Assembly (NCBI RefSeq): GCF_000731095.1
Contig: NZ_JMTZ01000032.1
Span: 1 to 64,000 of the forward strand
From: Lysobacter antibioticus
GTDB taxonomy: Bacteria > Pseudomonadota > Gammaproteobacteria > Xanthomonadales > Xanthomonadaceae
DNA length: 64,000 nucleotides
Direction of reading: 5' to 3'
Below are positions 47,550 to 56,073 of the stretch, piece after piece. Made by a program: the position numbers and the translations under genes. The first letter of the stretch is position 1. Each line of letters opens with the position of its first letter. A model generated the notes under the pieces. That model had not been told where the DNA came from. It saw only the letters and a program-made list of their open reading frames with translations, and did no database searches.

Positions 47550-47565
47550 TTTAGAACGATCTAAA
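47550..47565. promoter_or_regulatory. Putative LacI-family operator, GH92 side
   Basis: TTTAGAACGATCTAAA: perfect half-sites TTTAGA and TCTAAA around ACGA, the typical even-spaced LacI-family palindrome. It lies 71 bases upstream of the GH92 ATG and 101 bases (centre to centre) from the first operator, close to ten helical turns, so looping between the two sites is possible. Confidence 0.8.
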
Positions 47566-47635
47566 AGTGGCCGCCGGGATTTTTGCCGGTCCGGCCGTGT
47601 CCGGGCCCCTGTGCCCTATAGACGGAGTGCCCCGG

Positions 47636-50017
47636 ATGACCCGGCCGACCCAGCCTCTCACCTCCCGCCGCGCCTGTCCCGCCCTGCGCTGGCTGGCCGC
47701 CGCCGCCCTGGCCGCCTGCGCCCTCGGCGCGAGTGCTGGTCCGGCTGACGAAGCCGGCCGCCGGGCCTACGCATCGGTTGACCCCTTCATCGGCACCGGC
47801 GGCGAGGGCCACACCTTCCCCGGCGCGGTGGTGCCCTTCGGCATGATCCAGCTCAGCCCCGACACTGAGATCCAGCCGCGCAAGCAGGCCTACGGCTGGG
47901 CCGCCGGCTACCGCTACAGCGACAGCAGCATCGTCGGCTTCTCCCACACTCACTTCTCCGGCACCGGGCATTCCGACCTCGGCGACGTGCTGCTGATGCC
48001 GATCGCCGGCGAGGTCAAGCTCGAACGCGGTGACTCTAAAGTGGCGCGCAGCGGCTACCGCTCGCGCTTCCGCCACGACGACGAAGTCGCGCAGCCGGGC
48101 TATTACGCGGTCACCCTCGACGACTACAAGATCCGCGCCGAACTCACCGCCACCGAGCGCGTCGGCGTGCATCGCTACCGCTTCCCGAAAGGGCAGCCCG
48201 CGCACGTGCTGGTCGACCTGCGCACCAGCCTGTACGACTACCCCGGCAAGGTCCTGTGGTCGCGCCTGCGCCTGCGTGCCGACGGCACCGTCACCGGCTA
48301 CCGCGAAACCCGCGGCTGGGCGCCGGGCCGTCAGCTGTATTTCGCGATGCGCTTCTCGCGCCCGGTGAGCGGTCACGGCTTCCACGACACCGAAGCCGAC
48401 GTTGCCTACAAAGGCTTCCCGCCGCCGGGCGAAAAAGACCCGACGAAACGCGCGCAGATCGAAGGCCGCCAGGTGGTCGGCAGCCTCGATTTCGCCGAGG
48501 CCGAAGGTAAAGACCTGATCGTCAAAGTATCGATTTCGCCGGTCAGCGAAGACAGCGCCATCGCCAACCTCGACGCCGAAGTGCCCGGCTGGGATTTCGA
48601 CGGCGTGCGCGCGCAGGCGCGCGCGATCTGGACCGAAGCGCTGTCGGCGATCGAGACCGACGCGCCCGAGCCGATGCGCAAGAGTTTCTACACCGCGCTG
48701 TATCACACGCTGATGGGGCCGAGTCTGTTCATGGACAGCGATGGCCGTTATCGCGGCCCCGACAATGCCGTGCACCAGGCCAAGGGTTTCCGCTACCACT
48801 CGACGTTCTCGCTGTGGGACACCTACCGCGCGCTGCATCCGCTGCTGACCCTGGTGCAACCCGAGCGACGCAACAACGACTTCGTCAATTCGCTGCTCGC
48901 CTCGCGCCGCCACAGCCCCTACGGCATCCTGCCGGTCTGGTCCTTCCACGGCCAGGAAACCTGGTGCATGGTCGGCTACCACGCCGTGCCGGTGATCGCC
49001 GACGCCTACATGAAAGGCATCCGCGGTTACGACACCGGCGAAGCGCTCGACGCGATGGTCGCCAGCGCCAGCTACGGCCCCTACGACGGCATCGCCCAAT
49101 ACATGGAGCTCGGCTACGTGCCGATCGACGAAGAAGGCGAGGCCGCCTCGAAGACCCTCGAATACGCCTTCGACGACTGGACCATCGCGCGCATGGCCGG
49201 CGACATGGGCCGCCAGGACATCGCGGCGAAGTTCGAAAAACGCGCCGGCAACTGGAAGCACGCGTTCGACCCGAACAGCGGCTTCATGCGCGCACGCAAG
49301 CGCGACGGCGCCTTCCGCGAACCCTTCGACCCCACCGCCAGCGGCTACGGCACCGACTACACCGAGGGCAACGCCTGGCAGTACTCCTGGTATGTGCCGC
49401 AGGACGTCGCCGGCCTGATCGACGCCCACGGCGGCGACGCCAAGCTCGTCGCCAAACTCGACCAGGTCTTCGACGCCAAGGTCGACCCGAAAGTGTTCGA
49501 ACACATGGAAGACATCACCGGCCTGATCGGCTGGTACGCCCACGGCAACGAACCCAGCCACCACGTCGCCTACCTGTACGGCTACGCCGGCCAACCCTGG
49601 CGCACCCAGGAGCGCCTCAAGCAGATCATGGCCAGCCAATACGCCCCGCGCCCCGACGGCCTGGCCGGCAACGACGACCTCGGCCAGATGTCGGCCTGGT
49701 ACGTCTTCACCGCGCTCGGCTTCTACCCGGTGGCCCCGGCCAGCAACGAATACGCCATCGGCCGCCCCTTCCTGCCCAAGGCCACCCTCAAGCTGCCCAA
49801 CGGCAAACGCTTCACCGTCGTCGCCGACGGCCTGGACGACGCCCACACCTACATCGGCGCCGCCACCCTCAACGGCCAACCGCTGGACCGCAGCTTTCTG
49901 CGCCACGAAGAGATCATGGCCGGCGGGGAACTTCGGTTTACGATGCAGGGGGCGCCGAATAAGGCTTGGGCTAGCGATCCGAAGCAGCGGCCGTATTCGA
50001 TGAGTGTGAGGCGCTGA
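47636..50017 (+). CDS. GH92 alpha-mannosidase, exported
   Basis: 793 residues, the usual GH92 size (Ca2+-dependent exo-alpha-1,2-mannosidases and relatives). Signal region to about residue 36; LAAC at 25-28 could be a lipobox, so the enzyme may be a lipoprotein. Signatures: VDPFIGTGGEGHTFPGAVVP, FSHTHFSGTGHSDLGDVLLMP, FSLWDTYRALHPLL, TEGNAWQYSWYVPQD and GNDDLGQMSAWYVFTALGFYPV. It should release mannose from alpha-mannans for import by the divergent operon. The ATG at 47636 has GGAG 10 bases upstream. Confidence 0.95.
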   Translation: MTRPTQPLTSRRACPALRWLAAAALAACALGASAGPADEAGRRAYASVDPFIGTGGEGHTFPGAVVPFGMIQLSPDTEIQPRKQAYGWAAGYRYSDSSIVGFSHTHFSGTGHSDLGDVLLMPIAGEVKLERGDSKVARSGYRSRFRHDDEVAQPGYYAVTLDDYKIRAELTATERVGVHRYRFPKGQPAHVLVDLRTSLYDYPGKVLWSRLRLRADGTVTGYRETRGWAPGRQLYFAMRFSRPVSGHGFHDTEADVAYKGFPPPGEKDPTKRAQIEGRQVVGSLDFAEAEGKDLIVKVSISPVSEDSAIANLDAEVPGWDFDGVRAQARAIWTEALSAIETDAPEPMRKSFYTALYHTLMGPSLFMDSDGRYRGPDNAVHQAKGFRYHSTFSLWDTYRALHPLLTLVQPERRNNDFVNSLLASRRHSPYGILPVWSFHGQETWCMVGYHAVPVIADAYMKGIRGYDTGEALDAMVASASYGPYDGIAQYMELGYVPIDEEGEAASKTLEYAFDDWTIARMAGDMGRQDIAAKFEKRAGNWKHAFDPNSGFMRARKRDGAFREPFDPTASGYGTDYTEGNAWQYSWYVPQDVAGLIDAHGGDAKLVAKLDQVFDAKVDPKVFEHMEDITGLIGWYAHGNEPSHHVAYLYGYAGQPWRTQERLKQIMASQYAPRPDGLAGNDDLGQMSAWYVFTALGFYPVAPASNEYAIGRPFLPKATLKLPNGKRFTVVADGLDDAHTYIGAATLNGQPLDRSFLRHEEIMAGGELRFTMQGAPNKAWASDPKQRPYSMSVRR

Positions 50018-50220
50018 GGGGGGGCGGTCGTCGCCTATCTCTGTCCCTGCACCGATGAGCGCTGTTTGGTAAGGCGCTTCGGCTGGTGAGGCGCCTCGAT
50101 TGCGCCTGGGGTCCATCGATTGGCAGGAATCGACGAGACAGGCCACACCGCTGCCTCGCGCTGTACCAGCGTTGGGGCTTGGCCTCGCCATGCGGCGGCG
50201 CTGGCACATAGCCGCGCCGC

Positions 50221-50249
50221 TTACGCCTGCCCCGCCCAACCATTAGAAT
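50221..50249 (+). promoter_or_regulatory. Putative tRNA promoter
   Basis: TTACGC (50221-50226) and TAGAAT (50244-50249) are spaced by 17 bases and followed by a GC-rich discriminator up to the tRNA start at 50262, as is usual for stable-RNA promoters. The -35 match is weak. Nothing else is seen in 50018-50261. Confidence 0.5.
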
Positions 50250-50261
50250 CCCTGCTCGCGC

Positions 50262-50337
50262 GGGCCTATAGCTCAACGGTTAGAGCAGAGGACTCATAAT
50301 CCTTTGGTTCCAGGTTCGAATCCTGGTGGGCCCACCA
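50262..50337 (+). tRNA. tRNA with CAT anticodon (Ile2/lysidine type or Met)
   Basis: 76 bases with encoded CCA. Acceptor GGGCCTA pairs with TGGGCCC (one wobble), the D-loop region is AGCTCAACGGTTAGAGC, the anticodon loop CTCATAA (anticodon 50295-50297) and the T-arm CCAGGTTCGAATCCTGG. The overall sequence resembles E. coli tRNA-Ile2 (lysidine-modified CAU) more than elongator Met tRNA, but sequence alone is not decisive. It marks the change from core genome to accessory DNA. Confidence 0.95.
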
Positions 50338-50735
50338 CCCCTTTCGGAAGGGCGTTTATCTCCCCCTCCGCACGTTGAGAAACCCCCCTTATTTTCGAGG
50401 GTTTCCGCGAAGGCCGTGGTTTCAGAGAACCGGCGAAAAACGCCGTTTGGCGAAATTTTCGCCAGTCAGTCCTCTCTCTTCTCCCTACCTGTGGTCTCGG
50501 AACCAAAGGCCCGAAAACTCGACCCTTGTAAATCAATGGGTTAGCCGTGGACCTTGTTGCGAGTTTTTCGGCGATCAACAGGTCAACTAGGACGGCAAAC
50601 CCGCTCTCCCGGACCAAAGGAAGAGAGAGCGGAGATCTGCGTGAGCAGCCCACCCAAACGTGACCGCCGGCCAAGCCAGCTCACTCAGCGCTAGCGGCAA
50701 AATCCTGGCTTTCGACAAAGCCTAAGGAGGGCGGG
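50338..50735. other. Non-coding stretch beside the tRNA
   Basis: No supportable gene. The minus-strand frame reading PPGFEPGTKGL is the well-known spurious translation of a tRNA. Several short inverted repeats occur (for example GAAACCC/GGGTTTC, 50379-50405), possibly remnants of attachment or terminator sequence. Confidence 0.4.
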
Positions 50736-50861
50736 ATGATCGCAGTGGACTTGCGGATATCGATGGTTCTTGCCATGCGAATGCTCGCAACCAGGGTGGC
50801 GGCCACCGCTACGGAGTGGTCCGCCCCCATCGTCCCCGCCGGTAGCTCGCCACCCCGCTAG
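50736..50861 (+). CDS. Possible 41-residue small protein
   Basis: A short frame (MIAVDLRISMVLAMRMLATR...) with a very good ribosome-binding site AAGGAGG seven bases before the ATG. It is mildly hydrophobic and has no known relatives that I recognise. The ribosome-binding site is the only support; it could be a leader peptide or chance. Confidence 0.3.
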   Translation: MIAVDLRISMVLAMRMLATRVAATATEWSAPIVPAGSSPPR

Positions 50862-50898
50862 ACCGAGTAGAGCTGTAACTCTTATCTAGAACAGCCCC

Positions 50899-51285
50899 TT
50901 ACTTAAAGCCACGAAAGTACAGAGAGTTGCGCATGATTTCGTCGAGGAAGTTCGAGCGGGACCTTTGATGCTGTTCGGCTTCCCATCTCTTCTTGTTTTC
51001 TTCATATGCCTTTTCGCGCGCGGCCTGCCTTGCAGCGCAATCAATAACTTCACAAACAGGAGTTCCTTTGGGGTGATCCCATTCAGTTGTAAAGATATTC
51101 AATCCCCGAATGATGCTGGTGTTTGCATCTACTCCACGGAGCCTGTCTGCGAATGCTTGCGTTGGCACAACCAGGATGGCAAGCAGTAGTACTGCAACAT
51201 GACGTTTCTCAGAAACCAGATCAGTGAGGAAGCCTGTCGCGGCTCTCTGATGGTTCGAGTGTAGCGACTGCGCCGATGGGTTCAT
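50899..51285 (-). CDS. Hypothetical protein with N-terminal signal/anchor
   Basis: 128 residues. A hydrophobic stretch (VAVLLLAILVVPTQAFA, about 30-46) would be a signal peptide or anchor; a start further in would give a more usual signal length. The C-terminal half is charged and helical (AARQAAREKAYEENKKRWEAE). GC content and codon use differ from the core genome. It lies downstream of the HAF-repeat gene on the same strand. Not recognised. Confidence 0.5.
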   Translation of the reverse strand: MNPSAQSLHSNHQRAATGFLTDLVSEKRHVAVLLLAILVVPTQAFADRLRGVDANTSIIRGLNIFTTEWDHPKGTPVCEVIDCAARQAAREKAYEENKKRWEAEQHQRSRSNFLDEIMRNSLYFRGFK

Positions 51286-51360
51286 GCCTGTTCTCCGGCT
51301 AATGGGACGGCTTACTTGAAGGCTTCTGCGAGATTTGAGAACACTACGACGCTCTTACCC

Positions 51361-52674
51361 TTAAAGTTTGCGCGAGAGGCCCGGTCGCACGACCGCTTTG
51401 AAATCTTCACGAGGCTTGGCCCCTCTAAGTGTCCTGCGCTGAATCTGGCTGCAGAGCTCAATTTCAGTTGCGTGATGCTCGTGTCCGACTACTTCGCTCT
51501 CGCCCGCTCCATGGCAACCGTTCTTCGAGATATTGGTAGCACTGGAGTTGTCTCCGCCGGATATTGGGGGCAGGTCAACGGTGCCGGTTTGATAAGTCCA
51601 CATCGCGGAATGAAGGTTGCCTTCTTCAGTCTCGCTATTGATTAGCACCAGACCATTGTTGCCGATAGCAACACCAGAAGCGGAAAAGCCTCCTGGTAAT
51701 GGCGCGATGACTGTGAAGTTGTTGTTGCGTGTATCCCAGACGAACGGCAGGGCCGGTTCATCACGAAGTTGAACTTGGCCAAGTACTTGCCCCGAGGCAT
51801 TCATATCGATGCCGCTGTTGCGCAGGGTGCGGCCGGCACCGTCTGTAATGGTCAAGACAAGAGGCGTGGCGGGGTTCTGCCAATACGTCGTTCGAGCACC
51901 TGACAGACCGAAGCCACAAGTACCAAGAGATCCGCCTGTACTGATTTGCTGAAATACAGCGCAGCGGTCACTGCCCTCAGGATGTGCATAGAGTGCAGCA
52001 ACATAAGCACCAAGCAGCCCGGTTGGTGACCAGTACATCGGCCTGCTCTTTCCTCTGCCATCTGGACACATGCCGACCACTGTGGGGCCGGTTCCGCTGC
52101 CAGCAACTACATCGGTTGGGCTGCAGTTTGAGCTGGACAAACCCAGTAATCCAACAGGCAATGCGATCGCATTAGTCGTGCCAGCTTTCCAGAGCACCGG
52201 TCGAGAGGTGCCTACACCGCTTATGCTGACGCCCGCGATGGCGCCATCTTGGTTAAAGGCGGTCGCTACTGTCTTTACGTCTCCTCCGAGAGGCCGCAAC
52301 TGTTGCACGGTTGGCGTTCCCGCTAGGTCCGTCCATTTGACGGCCTGGGAAACACTATCGACGTCATTGCAACTGCCAACGACTAAGCCATTGTTGCTGA
52401 TCGCGCCGGCATCACAGCTTCTTCCGATAGCCAGATGAGGTAGCTCAACGCTAGTGCCCGGGCTTAACGATGCGAATCCAGCCGTAATTCCTTCCGTCTT
52501 TGTGCAAGATCCAACAACGACTGCAAAGTCATTCACGGCAGAGCCGACGCAATCCTGCCCTACACCGATGCCTTCGTCGATTACCTGTGCTAGCGCGCTT
52601 CGCGGGGTTGCTATGCAGCAACAGAGAAATGCGAAGGAAAGCAAGCGATCACCGAGTTGCAAACCTGATGCCAT
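51361..52674 (-). CDS. Secreted HAF-repeat (beta-propeller-like) protein
   Basis: 437 residues from the ATG at 52674, which has GGAGAG upstream. Signal peptide LLSFAFLCCCIATPRSALAQ. Repeats of the extracellular HAF type recur through the chain: AISNNGLVVGSC, AFNQDGAIAGVSI, DMNASGQVLGQV, AIGNNGLVLINS, NISKNG. The last 45 residues after NISKNG lose the repeat pattern and are rich in His, Arg and Cys, so a frameshift near 51510 may have altered the end. Function unknown; lower GC than the core. Confidence 0.6.
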   Translation of the reverse strand: MASGLQLGDRLLSFAFLCCCIATPRSALAQVIDEGIGVGQDCVGSAVNDFAVVVGSCTKTEGITAGFASLSPGTSVELPHLAIGRSCDAGAISNNGLVVGSCNDVDSVSQAVKWTDLAGTPTVQQLRPLGGDVKTVATAFNQDGAIAGVSISGVGTSRPVLWKAGTTNAIALPVGLLGLSSSNCSPTDVVAGSGTGPTVVGMCPDGRGKSRPMYWSPTGLLGAYVAALYAHPEGSDRCAVFQQISTGGSLGTCGFGLSGARTTYWQNPATPLVLTITDGAGRTLRNSGIDMNASGQVLGQVQLRDEPALPFVWDTRNNNFTVIAPLPGGFSASGVAIGNNGLVLINSETEEGNLHSAMWTYQTGTVDLPPISGGDNSSATNISKNGCHGAGESEVVGHEHHATEIELCSQIQRRTLRGAKPREDFKAVVRPGLSRKL

Positions 52675-53267
52675 TGATGTCTCTCCGCGGTACATGTGAC
52701 AAAGATAAGGGGGCAGCCGAGGAGCAAGAAATGTCGTTTCCTAGCACTCGATGACATCGAATGTGTCCCTAACTCAAGGTGCGAGCAATCCTATGCTCAG
52801 AGCTTTTGGCAAAAGCGGTCGCTAGGTCACGGCGAAGCCATCATCTGTTGTGATGGCCGTCATTTTATCGAAGGGGCTTCCATTCGATGTGTTCGTTGAT
52901 TTCAATTGAGAAATGCAACGGGTCTTCGCCACCTTCGTTTGAAAGGACGATTCGAGGACGTGTATTTCGCCACTTGGCGAAACAGGCCGTGCGCCAGCAC
53001 AAGGGCGCCAGAATGTCCGGGTATATGGTTTGGCTGTCAACTCGAAGTGAAGCGGCCCGGGTAGGCTCGTATCGGACCGGCAGTACTCAGCTTCGAGATG
53101 CCGTGTGAAGCCACTGGCTACGAGCGTGCGCCAACAACAGTCAAGTCGAAGATAGGGCCGCCAAGTTCAACGCGAACCCTCGTTGCAGTGCGAGCATGCA
53201 CTCCAGAGTCGTCGCCACAACTCAGGTGGAGATCGAGGGGGCTTGCCCCTCGATTTTGTGGCCCCAG
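52675..53267. other. 593-bp gap without supportable genes
   Basis: Only short frames without ribosome-binding sites. Composition is close to 50-55% GC by eye. The promoter of the HAF-repeat gene should lie near 52680-52760. Confidence 0.4.
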
Positions 53268-53597
53268 TTACGTTTGGTCGTCCACGGCTGCAGTCGGCCC
53301 GTTCGCCTTCACCGAGGCAATGCCGCCATCGCGAGCCGATTCACTCGAATAGAGCTCGCTGGTCCCGATCACTTGGCCATTCGAGGCTTTGAGGCTGAAC
53401 ATCGGCTTGCCGTTACTTGAGTCCTTGCGCTCGTAGCGTTCATCGAGCGCCGAATTCTTCTTTACCGATTCGATGCCATCCTCCGCGCTGCCCTTCGCGT
53501 TGTAGAGCTCACTCGTAAGGATCGTCTCGTGATTTCCTGCCTTCAGGACAAACCGGAACTGCGAGCCGGAACGGCTAAGTACATAACGTGCTGCCAT
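53268..53597 (-). CDS. YegP-like DUF1508 protein
   Basis: 109 residues with two DUF1508 repeats: FRFVLKAGNHETILTSELYN with GIESVKKN, and FSLKASNGQVIGTSELYS with GIASVKAN. YegP proteins are small, widely distributed and of unknown role, sometimes stress-induced. The ATG at 53597 has GGAGCA upstream. It is a lone gene in the island; 53598-53836 shows nothing. Confidence 0.88.
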   Translation of the reverse strand: MAARYVLSRSGSQFRFVLKAGNHETILTSELYNAKGSAEDGIESVKKNSALDERYERKDSSNGKPMFSLKASNGQVIGTSELYSSESARDGGIASVKANGPTAAVDDQT

Positions 53598-53836
53598 GGA
53601 CTGCTCCTTTGATCGAAGAGGACCGAATGCAACCAGGAACCTGCCGCGGACAAGGCTATGAAGCCGGCGCGTGCGGATCACACTGGGCAATCGATACTGG
53701 CATGCGGGCAACCCGCGAAACAACGGGAAGAGCCGTCTGTAGGGCGAGTTGGTAAATGTGCTTTGTCCTAGATTCAGGGACGGCCCAGACGGGTTCCACT
53801 CGCCATGCCGGTAGAGGCCTAAAGCAGAGCGGCGTG

Positions 53837-54544
53837 TTAGTGAGTCACTCCATCATTCACGTTCTCATCACCGTAATAGCCTTCGCCGTGGAGCTTTTCC
53901 GTTCGCCAGTATTCGATTTCTTCATCCATGGTTGCGACATCGCGGACCTCGATATCGTAGGTGTCTATATCGATCCAATGGTCGAAGGTCCGTTCTTGCA
54001 TGATTCGGACGACTTCCGACGCTGGCAACGAGTGGTCGATGATGCTCCTGAAGCCCAAGCCGAACCAATCGCCCATGTCCGTTTGGTCAGGCAAGTTCTC
54101 GATGATCCACTCTCCTGTATAGCGATCCGGGGAGTACTCCAGATGGTCGACCTCGTCCTGTAAAGTCCAGTCGCCCTCGGCTATCCGACGCTCTCGGCGG
54201 GCCTCGAAGTCGTGGAAGAACTTCTCATGGCTGACGACAGCGTTTGTGTCGTCTTTCCAGTCGTACCAACGCACGCTGATGCCGATTTGGTCCCAGCGCG
54301 TAAACGCGGCCACCAACGCTGCCTTCGTCGGCGCAAACACCCACTCGTACTCATTCAAAAAGCGCTGGCCGGCAGAGCAGCCGACGCCTTTCGCTGCAAA
54401 CGGTCGCATGTCGCGCTGCGTGGCCCAGAACTGCTCAAGCGCAGCCAGTGTGGGAAGGCGAACGAAGACGGCATTCTCAGCCAAAGGCAGATTCTCGGGC
54501 AGTGGAATTTGAACGGGTAGTAACGATTTAGTAGGCGTACGCAC
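53837..54544 (-). CDS. Hypothetical acidic protein
   Basis: 235 residues from a GTG at 54544 preceded by GAGGGG; the open frame continues upstream but with low-complexity, antisense-like sequence. The protein is Asp/Glu/Trp-rich (RWYDWKDDTNAV, WIDIDTYDIEVRDVATMDEEIEYW) with no membrane segment or motif that I know. Acidic, Trp-rich small proteins are common among immunity and anti-phage accessory proteins, but nothing specific supports that here. Confidence 0.55.
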   Translation of the reverse strand: MRTPTKSLLPVQIPLPENLPLAENAVFVRLPTLAALEQFWATQRDMRPFAAKGVGCSAGQRFLNEYEWVFAPTKAALVAAFTRWDQIGISVRWYDWKDDTNAVVSHEKFFHDFEARRERRIAEGDWTLQDEVDHLEYSPDRYTGEWIIENLPDQTDMGDWFGLGFRSIIDHSLPASEVVRIMQERTFDHWIDIDTYDIEVRDVATMDEEIEYWRTEKLHGEGYYGDENVNDGVTH

Positions 54545-54692
54545 GCATGCCCCTCTGGTGGATGTCGGTGGATAGTACCGATATCGCCGCGAGGGCTGAA
54601 CCACCCTTCGCTCTCTTAGATCTATGTAGGAAAACGGCTTTAGCCTCGCAGCGCGCGTTGGCTTGCCGGGCTTGTGACGCCGAGCAGACGAC

Positions 54693-54968
54693 TCACTCTT
54701 CGGCAGGGCTGGCCCAGTTGAGACCGCCGATCCGGGGACCAAGTTCCAAGCGCCACGAAGAATGCCGAGAGCGATGATGATCGGCCCACGTTCTGCCGAA
54801 CGGGCCCTCGACATAGAGGAGCTTTCGGCGCACTAAGCGCCCCGGCTCACCCCATTCGTCGGGCTCGCGCTCTTCTTCGGTCACTGCGACGGAAGTCTCC
54901 GGGTCGTACTGCGGAGGGTCGCTCCGGGTACGCAGCCAGCAGGGATAGCGGGAAACGCAGACCGACAT
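54693..54968 (-). CDS. Hypothetical protein, 91 residues
   Basis: ATG at 54968 (MSVCVSRYP). A charged middle part (VTEEEREPDEWGEPGRLVRRKLL) looks like real protein, whereas the N-terminal extension of the same open frame does not. No family recognised; no clear ribosome-binding site. Confidence 0.35.
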   Translation of the reverse strand: MSVCVSRYPCWLRTRSDPPQYDPETSVAVTEEEREPDEWGEPGRLVRRKLLYVEGPFGRTWADHHRSRHSSWRLELGPRIGGLNWASPAEE

Positions 54969-55039
54969 GAGCGGATGCTTCGATATAGGGCCGGACGGCC
55001 GGTTCTGCTCAGGCGGAACACGGCCAAACTCAGGGGGCA

Positions 55040-55366
55040 TCATGCCGCAATGGCTGGCTCGGACGAACAGTCGCGGCGAAGTTCGGCGCGTACAGAACCT
55101 CCCTGGCTGGAGAGCCAGCGTGCGACCCACCCTAGAGCGGCAGCGTCGGTGCAGAAGGGACGGCTGACGTGATCCTTTACGCCCAAGTGGCGCAGGATGG
55201 TTGCGACGGCGGCCTTCTTGTCTTGGACTGGCGCAATGGTTGCAAGCCAGGCCTCTGAATCCTCATCGGGCACCGCTACGAGATGTGGCGGAAAGATGAA
55301 GCCGGAAAAAGGCGCCTCCCAGGGAAAACCGGGAGGCAGATCTTGTAAAGGCCGGGGAGCGTCCAT
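55040..55366 (-). CDS. Hypothetical protein, 108 residues
   Basis: ATG at 55366. The sequence (LPPGFPWEAPFSGFIFPPHLVAVPDEDSEAWLATIAPVQ...) has normal amino-acid balance, and the middle (KKAAVATILRHLGVKDHV) is likely helical. The Cys-containing end is less convincing. Same strand as its neighbours in the island. Function unknown. Confidence 0.42.
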   Translation of the reverse strand: MDAPRPLQDLPPGFPWEAPFSGFIFPPHLVAVPDEDSEAWLATIAPVQDKKAAVATILRHLGVKDHVSRPFCTDAAALGWVARWLSSQGGSVRAELRRDCSSEPAIAA

Positions 55367-55427
55367 GGTCAGACACTAGTAGGGCGCTGTCTCGCTGGCC
55401 GAGACGCTCCAACCCGAGGCGGCCGTA

Positions 55428-56006
55428 TCAGTCCGCCTTATCCGCTTTGCCTGGCGAAACAGAATTCCTATCCGGCTTCGCACGGGGTGCAGTCTTCTTT
55501 GCGATCTTCTTTGCGATCTTCTTGGCGGTCTTCTTTGCTGCTCGCGCCGGCTTCGGCTTGGGCGATTTGGGTGCGTGCTGTTCCAGTACCGTCAGAACCT
55601 GCCGCTTGGTCATGCCACGCAGTATCGCGATCTTCTCGATGACCACTGGACGGGGTCGGGTGCCGCCCCGTTCCCAGCTATAGATCGACTGGTGGCTCGC
55701 ACCGAGCAAGGGGGCGAAGGCTTCTCGTGACAGGCCGAACTTCTCCCGCAATTTGCGCAAACCACTGGCCGAGAATCGTGCCCGCGTGGTGGGCGCCGTG
55801 GGGTCGCCGACCGCTTGCCCGTTCTTGCGCGGACCCTTGGAAAGTACCTTGATACCCCGCTGGAGCTTATCGATATCGCCCTTGAGTGAAGTGATGGTCT
55901 TGCGCTGCGCGAGCACCTGTTTGCGCAGGGATTCTACCTGCTGCCGGAACTCCTTTCTCGTCAATCGGACAATTTCATCTTTCAGTACAGAAGTAATGTT
56001 CGGCAT
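55428..56006 (-). CDS. XRE-type HTH protein with coiled coil and histone-like Lys tail
   Basis: 192 residues. N-terminal coiled coil (about 10-55, LRKQVLAQRKTITSLKGDID), central XRE HTH at 82-115 (LRKLREKFGLSREAFAPLLG, SIYSWERG), and a Lys/Ala-rich tail at 149-178 (AKKTAKKIAKKIAKK). The HTH should read a specific operator while the tail binds DNA non-specifically. It lies just downstream of the recombinase operon on the same strand and is a candidate regulator or accessory DNA-bending factor. Confidence 0.8.
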   Translation of the reverse strand: MPNITSVLKDEIVRLTRKEFRQQVESLRKQVLAQRKTITSLKGDIDKLQRGIKVLSKGPRKNGQAVGDPTAPTTRARFSASGLRKLREKFGLSREAFAPLLGASHQSIYSWERGGTRPRPVVIEKIAILRGMTKRQVLTVLEQHAPKSPKPKPARAAKKTAKKIAKKIAKKTAPRAKPDRNSVSPGKADKAD

Positions 56007-56073
56007 GAAGCGCCCCTAGTTTCTTTAAGTGGAAGGATGAAGTTCGATAGGTCGCGCTTTCGTATGACCGAAA

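Noticed and set aside
47561-50239. 892-codon minus-strand frame opposite GH92
   Set aside because: GH92 on the plus strand is unmistakable; the reverse frame has no motif or start signal.
50262-50337. Initiator tRNA-fMet
   Set aside because: The acceptor begins with a paired G1-C72 and the anticodon stem lacks the three G-C pairs typical of initiator tRNA.
50294-50674. Minus-strand frame ending PPGFEPGTKGL
   Set aside because: This is the known false protein produced by translating a tRNA gene in reverse.
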